From Cylindrobasidium torrendii FP15055 ss-10 (Eukaryota; Basidiomycota; Agaricomycetes; Agaricales; Physalacriaceae): DNA of 12,693 nt. The position numbers and the translations under genes are program-made. The stretch covers positions 1-12,693 of the forward strand of contig KN880889.1 in the NCBI GenBank assembly GCA_000934385.1, in the 5' to 3' direction. Shown here one piece after another: positions 7,992 to 12,693 of this stretch. Under the pieces are notes generated by a model. The model searched no databases. It was not told the origin of the DNA and was given only the letters and a program-made list of their open reading frames with translations. Numbering within the stretch: position 1 is the stretch's first letter; every line of letters begins with the position of its first letter.

Positions 7992-10269
7992 CTACCTCCT
8001 AGACGCCGCCCTCTTCTTCTTCTGCTTGGGGAGCTCCTCCTTCTGCGCTTCAGACGTCGAAACAACGCGCTTCCTGCCGCGCATCGCCGCCGTGGCGGGT
8101 CCAGGACCAGCCGTCGCATTGCTCTGCTGAGCTGCCGCAGGCGCCTTTCCCTTAGCGATGCTGCGAGTTATCGACCTTGTCCTTCCCAGCGTTGTCGCCT
8201 CATTCACGTTGGCTGACACTTCGTTGGTGACAGCGGCAGTGGTGGCCTTTGCAGCAGCATGAGTCCTCACCCTGCGACCTCTGGGAGCTTTCTCGTCGTT
8301 GGAAGCAGTAGCTGTCGCAGTGCCCTTCCTCTGGGTAGCACTGCGAGTCCTTGGGTTTCGGACTGGCTTGGTCTTCTCGTTGAAGTCTCCTTCGGGTTCA
8401 GTCTCGACCAGCGAAGCGCCGGATTTCTCGCGTCTGACAGGAATCCTGGAGCTGCGTCGGACCGGAGGAGCTTTCTCGACTTCGTCCTCTTCGTCAGACG
8501 GCTCTGCTGGCTGCGTGCGGACTGTGCGAGCTTTGGTAGGAGGGACTGGGGCATCGTCCTCTTTGTCTTCCTCGCGGTGCTCGGCTTCAACCTCAGCTCT
8601 TTCACCCTCGCCGTCATCGGGATCTGCTACAGCTGGAGTTGTCGAGGCATGCATTGACGCGGCGCTTCCATTGTCGTCGGGGGTACTATCAGAGTCGGAT
8701 GATGGGACGGCGACCATGGCCTCGACCTCGGCCTCTTCGTCGGACTCGTCAAACTCGTCAAACTCGCCGGAGCCTAAGCCGCTCCTGCCAGCATCGGTAC
8801 GATCCTCATCCTCTTCGAAGTCAGATGCAGCTGGAGTTGTGGCAGTATCGGTCGGCGGCGCTGCGCCATTATCGTCGTCATCGTCAAAGGGATTGTAAGC
8901 GGGTGGCGAAGGAGGCGCATTCTGAATGGCATCGCGCTTGTTGCTCCTGTATACCTTCTTGGATTCTTCCTCTCGCGAGATCCTGTCCGGCCATGTGGGA
9001 TAGTAATAGCAATCAAGGAGACCTGGTCTAGGGCGAGTGGATAGAGGGGACGGACGGCGACTCGGAGAAGGAAGAGACGTCGTTGGCTTCACACTGTCTA
9101 TAAGTCCAGTAACTGGCTGTATGTAACGCGCCGGATTCTTGTTCGCCATAGACGCCTTCCAGTAGGCCAGTGTCTGTCCGGCTCCTTGCATGAACCACCG
9201 CGGAGTGCCTCGACGCACAGCAATAATGAGACCTTGAATCATTCGATTAAATGGGGTGTCGCGTCTTGGCCAGACACCAATCCAATCCCAATAGCGGATG
9301 ACTTGCGCCGTTCTTGCGGTCATCTCGTAGGGATCTAAGTGAGAAAGGAAAATTATCCCATTGTCTTTGGGCTTTGCCTGTCCGGGGTTGATTTGGGTCT
9401 TTCCGTCGATGTGAAAAACGCGAAAATCAGAGCCACTCCTCAGGCAGACCGCCAAACAAGGGTAGCCGCGATTGGCGTCAACTGTCCTTTCCAGGTGGGG
9501 AAAATACTAGTATACATTTAGTTAAAAAAATCTTGGATCATCATGCTAGAGATGTCTTACATCTGTGAACTTCACTTGGTCTTTGGGTGAGGCGTCGAGA
9601 TTGTGATTGACTAGCTCAAAAATTCCCTCAGGGAAGTTCAGGTTGCGCACGGAACACAGGTTGAAGAGAAGCCACTCCTTCTTGGTTTCCTCTGTGTGTG
9701 TACAAGAACTTGCTGTGTAACATAGGATCTTAGCTTGAAGTGATAACATAAAAACACGGAACTCACCATAAAAGTTATTGTTACGCCCACACGGGAACCA
9801 AGTTCCTGGCTTGTTCCCTTTACAGTGATCAATCACTAAGCCCTGAGTGAAACGGTAAGTACCAAGGAATTAGCACGTAAATTGCACTCACAGCGTTTGC
9901 TGACGTTCCATATCCCATTGTATGGCATTTTTCACTCGCGATGCGTCGGTCGTTGGTGAAATGATCATTTTTGCCATATGGAGAGGCCTCGACCACAGCC
10001 TCTTCATTAGCCAGCCGCCCGCTCTTTCTTTCCCTGCCACCGTCAGGAGTATTGGGACGACGATTAGGATTAGGAGCAACGCGAGCAACTTGACCCTTGT
10101 TGAAACTCCGGAGATCGATTCCATCGCGAGCGAGACTCGGTCCTTCGAAATTGCGCGGAATGTAGCTTATGGTGGGACGGTCGCTTTCCGGCAGCTGCGC
10201 GGGGTCCCACCAATCTACGTCACCAGCCCGCCAATAATCATCGCCGCTGTACTCTGACAGCTCCGACAT
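7992..10269 (-). CDS. Uncharacterised, probably nuclear protein with acidic tracts and basic C-terminus
   Basis: Minus-strand gene with four exons: 10269..9892, 9842..9767, 9712..9561 and 9506..7992, giving 706 residues; introns are 49, 54 and 54 bp. The only ATG in frame near the beginning is at 10269, opening MSELSEYSGDDYWRAGDVDWWD. I do not recognise the family. The first roughly 390 residues look folded and Trp/aromatic-rich (for example TWFPCGRNN, YWDWIGVWPRRDTPFNRM, TPRWFMQGAGQTLAYWKA). From about 405 onward the protein is low complexity: Asp/Glu runs (PFDDDDDNG, SDFEEDEDRTD, EFDEFDESDEEAE), then Ser/Arg/Lys-rich stretches (PPVRRSSRIPVRREK) and a C-terminal KKKRAASRR that resembles a nuclear localisation signal. 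A nuclear chromatin or transcription-related role is inferred from composition only. The second intron (9766..9713) is a multiple of three without stops, so its retention would add 18 residues. The gene diverges from gene A across 198 bp. Confidence 0.75.
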
Positions 10270-10467
10270 TCTGAGAGGAGGAGCCGACAGCACCACCAGG
10301 TGGTGGTCGTGGTGGTAGGAAGCCAAGTTCCTGCACGTTTAAAGGCACGGCGGACCGTGATGGCTCCGGGCCCGCGATCGACAAGTCTAATCACGTGAGC
10401 GGACCTTCGGGAAAGAGTTCCGCAATGACGCAAACCTCGCCCATCTTTGCCTCCGACCACGACGACC
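10270..10467. promoter_or_regulatory. 198-bp bidirectional promoter with CACGTG
   Basis: This stretch lies between two divergent start codons. It contains the palindrome CACGTG at 10392..10397, an E-box recognised by bHLH factors (Cbf1/Pho4/USF types in other eukaryotes), and a block at 10415..10467 repeated upstream of gene B. Just before the minus-strand ATG is the near-palindrome CACCACC-A-GGTGGTG (10291..10305), which would fall in that gene's leader. Confidence 0.55.
10392..10397. promoter_or_regulatory. CACGTG E-box upstream of gene A
   Basis: Palindromic CACGTG ending 71 bp before the ATG of gene A. The same hexamer lies at a nearly equal distance before gene B (12017..12022), which supports a functional site over chance. 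The binding factor is unknown. Confidence 0.5.
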
Positions 10468-10470
10468 ATG
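10415..10470 (+). repeat. Leader segment duplicated upstream of gene B
   Basis: Two blocks recur at 12045..12100 with identical spacing: a 19-bp exact match beginning GAGTTCCGCAATGACG, and a 28-bp exact match beginning ATCTTTGCCTCCGACC and ending in the ATG. Only the few bases between them differ. This ties the two genes as a segmental duplication that includes promoter-proximal sequence. Confidence 0.85.
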
Positions 10471-11589
10471 CCCGCAATCTACACAGAAGACTGCATCTCA
10501 TTTTCTCCGAGCTTCGGAACGAATTTTACGCACAAACTTGTTGAATCTTATGAGATACTTGCTGTGCGTTTATTGTTCCTATGTCCAAAATGTGCTGAAG
10601 ATTGACGATAATGCAGTTCCGCACACACGAAGCCGCTGCAGGAATGGACATCGATGAGATGTGTATGTGGGTGGATCATCCAAAGAATATTCTGCATGGT
10701 GCGTGGCATGTTTCTGCGTTTTGCTCTATTCTAAATAAGTTCTAGTGGCTTCGGAAGAGATCTTGCGAGCCTTTGCATCCTCCAAAATGGCCTTTCGACC
10801 TCCACCCAACATCATCGCACTTCTTCATGATCTCTACGAGCACAATTCCAAATGTCCCATGTCTGAACGCCGTCGTTTCGATGAGGTGCGCTCTAGTTTG
10901 CATTCAAAGTCTTGTTCTGAACGGATTCGTAGATACCGGAGCTAGAAGACTGTGATTATATCCTGCAGATTCTTCCCAGGTTCCGGGACGATATCTTCCT
11001 CAAGCATCCAGTCACCGGCCAAGTTACAATGCATCAATTTCCTTACGGTGACATGCCACGCTTCCGCCTGCTTACAGCAAATTCGTCGCTAGTTTCTGTG
11101 GCTGCTGCGAGCTTCCTTTGCCGCCTTCCATCCGGTCTATGGATAAATGATCCCATTACTCTCCTTTCATATCTCCGCGAGGCTATCATATGGCCGCCTC
11201 GGCAACAAACCACGTCTACAACGAAGAAGATCTTCCACTACCCCATGACACCACCAGCTCGCAAGAGGAAGGTCCAACACGACACGCTGGATTCAACTCC
11301 TCCGCTGAAACGCGCGCGCAAGGCACCCATTCCTATCAACCACCCTGAGGCTGCCAAAACCTCGAGCTCCAGTCCTGTTTCCTCGCCCGACCTACGCACC
11401 AGTCGCAAGCGCAAGACCGATTCGGACTCGGACACACCTGTGACCCCGCCTGCCAAACGTTTTCGCACACGACTCGCACGGGCAACTCAACCGCCTCCCG
11501 TCGCTGGGAAGGCAACGGCTCAGCTGACATGCAGGCCTATGCGTGGCGCAAAGACACAGGCTGTCGCTCGCATGGCGGGGGTAGTCTGA
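10468..11589 (+). CDS. Uncharacterised probable nuclear protein (gene A of a tandem pair)
   Basis: Four exons: 10468..10563, 10617..10698, 10746..10885 and 10933..11589, giving 324 residues; introns are 53, 47 and 47 bp. The start is fixed by near identity of leader and first exon with the paralogue at 12098. The N-terminal 200 residues look globular (IYTEDCISFSPSFG, THEAAAGMDIDEM, PPPNIIALLHDLYEHNSK, LPRFRDDIFLKHPVTGQ) but match no family I know. The last 110 residues are disordered, Pro/Ser/Lys/Arg-rich, and carry three TPP-(x)-KR-type basic clusters at about 212-219 (TPPARKRK), 228-235 (TPPLKRAR) and 277-282 (TPPAKR), plus RTSRKRKTDSDSD. These resemble nuclear localisation signals next to Thr-Pro sites, so nuclear location is inferred. 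It shares a promoter with the divergent 7992-10269 gene. No function is assigned. Confidence 0.75.
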
Positions 11590-12097
11590 TGTTGGTCTTC
11601 AACTTTTGTGCGGTAGTTTGTGTTTCCGCCGGATCCGACAAACCTTTCTCCCTCGAGGGCACGTCCTAGGAATGGATATGCGAGGGATGTTCTCAGCAGG
11701 CAAGGTGCCCTTCCGCTGCATTAGCAGGTATCGTAGCCCACGCGCAGATTCGCTAGCTATAGGTATGCCTGCCTGAACGCTCGGCCTCGTAGCAGTGTAG
11801 AGTTTGGCATTACCTACGATGATTCGATTACACACTGCTTCGTAGCTGCTAGCACTCAGTACTCAAGGTTCCCTTTGGCGTGTAGTACATGCAACTACAC
11901 AATTTGACAAATGGAAAGCGTACAAAAGTGTCAACATCCGCCGAAATTCTCACACAATGTTCTGTACGCGAACGGAGTCTTGGTGACGATAGATGCAGAG
12001 CAAGACGTGACGCGGTCACGTGTTCGTTCGCGACGCAAAACTCTGAGTTCCGCAATGACGCAATCCTATTACATCTTTGCCTCCGACCACGACGACC
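11590..12097. other. Region between the tandem paralogues
   Basis: This stretch contains the 3' flank of gene A and the upstream region of gene B. I find no coding frame with support on either strand. The last ~80 bp, from the CACGTG to the ATG, match the region upstream of gene A in parts; the rest shows no similarity to gene A's flanks that I can see. Confidence 0.4.
12005..12022. promoter_or_regulatory. Inverted repeat containing CACGTG upstream of gene B
   Basis: ACGTGAC (12005..12011) and GTCACGT (12015..12021) form a perfect 7-bp inverted repeat around GCG. The right arm overlaps CACGTG at 12017..12022, 75 bp before the ATG of gene B. It looks like a double half-site for a dimeric regulator; gene A keeps only the CACGTG part. 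Confidence 0.5.
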
Positions 12098-12100
12098 ATG
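12045..12100 (+). repeat. Second copy of the duplicated leader segment
   Basis: This is the partner of 10415..10470, with the same two identical blocks (19 bp and 28 bp) and the same spacing, ending at the ATG of gene B. Confidence 0.85.
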
Positions 12101-12327
12101 TCCGCGATCTACACAGAGGACTGCATCTCATTTACTCCGTTTTTCGGGCCGACGTCCATCGAAAAACTCGTAGACTCTGTAGATATACTTGCTGTGCGTT
12201 TTCTGTCCTTGGTATTAACTACGCTCAATACTGACCTGGCTACAGGCCCGTACCCACGAAGCCGCCGCAGGAATGAATATTGGGGAGATGTATGCTGCGA
12301 TGAATGATCCAGTAAACTTCCTACATT
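12098..12327 (+). CDS. Gene B: paralogue of gene A, only first two exons found (truncated or interrupted)
   Basis: Exons 12098..12193 (96 bp) and 12246..12327 (82 bp) have exactly the lengths and phases of gene A's first two exons, separated by a 52-bp intron. The products align: MSAIYTEDCISFTPFFG with MPAIYTEDCISFSPSFG (21 of 32 residues identical in exon 1), and RTHEAAAGMNIGEM with RTHEAAAGMDIDEM in exon 2. A donor GTGCGT follows at 12328, matching gene A's, and the intron start stays similar (TTTTGCTCT). No counterpart of exon 3 (ASEEILRAFASS) appears in the remaining 366 bp, whereas gene A needs only a 47-bp intron. So the gene either is a 3'-truncated copy or its intron 2 has been enlarged by inserted DNA, with the remaining exons beyond the window. 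Both visible exons are undamaged. Confidence 0.75.
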
Positions 12328-12693
12328 GTGCGTCACGCTTTCGCCTTCTTTTGCTCTCTCTTACACAAATTATGGCACTCAATCGTGGAAATTAATCATG
12401 CGCAACTTTACGAGTGTATGGTGCGCAGACATACACCGTGAGCGCAACTTTCAGAGGTATCGCGGCGGTATTTCAGTTTGTTTTTGTGAGGTTCACTTAA
12501 AGACTTTCGCAAAAAAGCAGAAAATGCGCAACTTGAGCCCGGTATGCACCAGTAAAACCTTTGCGAAACCCTTTCGCGACCTTTCTCAAACCATTGTCTT
12601 CATTTTGTTTATAAGTACGCGATAAGTTGCGCGACCGATGCCGCGGCACGGCCTGTAACCCGAAGAACATTCGGATATTAAATTCAAAAGCTT
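12328..12693. other. Possible inserted or repetitive DNA after gene B exon 2
   Basis: Similarity to gene A is lost within about 40 bp of the donor. The remainder holds repeated short motifs: GCGCAACTT at 12400..12408, 12442..12450 and 12526..12534, and its reverse complement at 12624..12632. Between them are TTTCGCA, TTTGCGAAA and TTTCGCGAC variants. There is no domain-bearing open frame. It may be the edge of a transposable element or a minisatellite-like spacer; a terminal inverted repeat is suggested, not shown. Confidence 0.4.

Noticed and set aside
8299..8898. A 199-codon Ser-rich frame on the plus strand.
   Set aside because: It is the antisense shadow of the Asp/Glu/Ser-rich exon of the minus-strand gene; it has low complexity and no start or splice support.
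10270..10326. An N-terminal extension (ASYHHDHHLVVL...) of the minus-strand gene.
   Set aside because: It would have to start at TTG; the first ATG in frame is at 10269, so this is leader sequence.
12326..12625. A 99-codon frame continuing from gene B's exon 2.
   Set aside because: It runs through the conserved GTGCGT donor and has no similarity to gene A's following exon. It is more likely intron or inserted DNA.

Overview
The window reads as nuclear DNA of a filamentous basidiomycete fungus, most likely an Agaricomycete. The supported genes are densely packed. Each is split by short introns (about 42-64 bp, one doubtful case longer) with GT..AG ends, often GTGCGT or GTGAGT donors. One gene is a clear Scd6/Lsm14 orthologue and another a fungus-specific RTA1-family membrane protein. 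No rRNA, tRNA, CRISPR array or bacterial-type operon was found. All models come from reading the sequence by eye; splice sites were chosen to keep frame and family motifs.

Layout. 1-785 (-): 5' part of an F-box-like gene that runs off the left edge and may be disabled. 1218-2134 (+): Scd6/Lsm14-type mRNA translation repressor, three exons, complete. 3052-4124 (+): five-exon RTA1-like seven-helix membrane protein with an in-frame TGA at codon 50. 4508-5510 (+): a second F-box-like gene, complete, sharing an intron position with the first. 5994-7558 (+): a GTPase resembling animal immunity-related GTPases (IRG), with a coiled-coil N-terminus built from repeated units. 7992-10269 (-): a large uncharacterised, probably nuclear protein with acidic and basic tails. 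10468-11589 (+): an uncharacterised probable nuclear protein ('gene A'). 12098 to about 12327 (+): a tandem paralogue of gene A's first two exons ('gene B') whose remaining exons are not found before the window ends.

Functional picture. One housekeeping gene (Scd6-like) sits among accessory, fast-changing genes. These are two F-box-like paralogues, an IRG-like GTPase, a possibly disabled RTA1 gene, and a partial tandem duplication next to sequence with repeated TGCGCAACTT motifs. The 7992-10269 gene and gene A are divergent from a 198-bp shared promoter containing CACGTG, and that element recurs at nearly the same distance upstream of gene B.

Strongest points for follow-up: (1) in the IRG-like gene, removal of intron 1 assembles a second, better-context ATG that begins a myristoylation-type MGQIWS, in frame with an upstream hydrophobic start; (2) two successive 90-bp phase-1 exons in that gene look like an exon duplication; (3) the premature TGA in the RTA1 gene; (4) the A/B duplication, where the leader is better conserved than the protein and B lacks its 3' exons.
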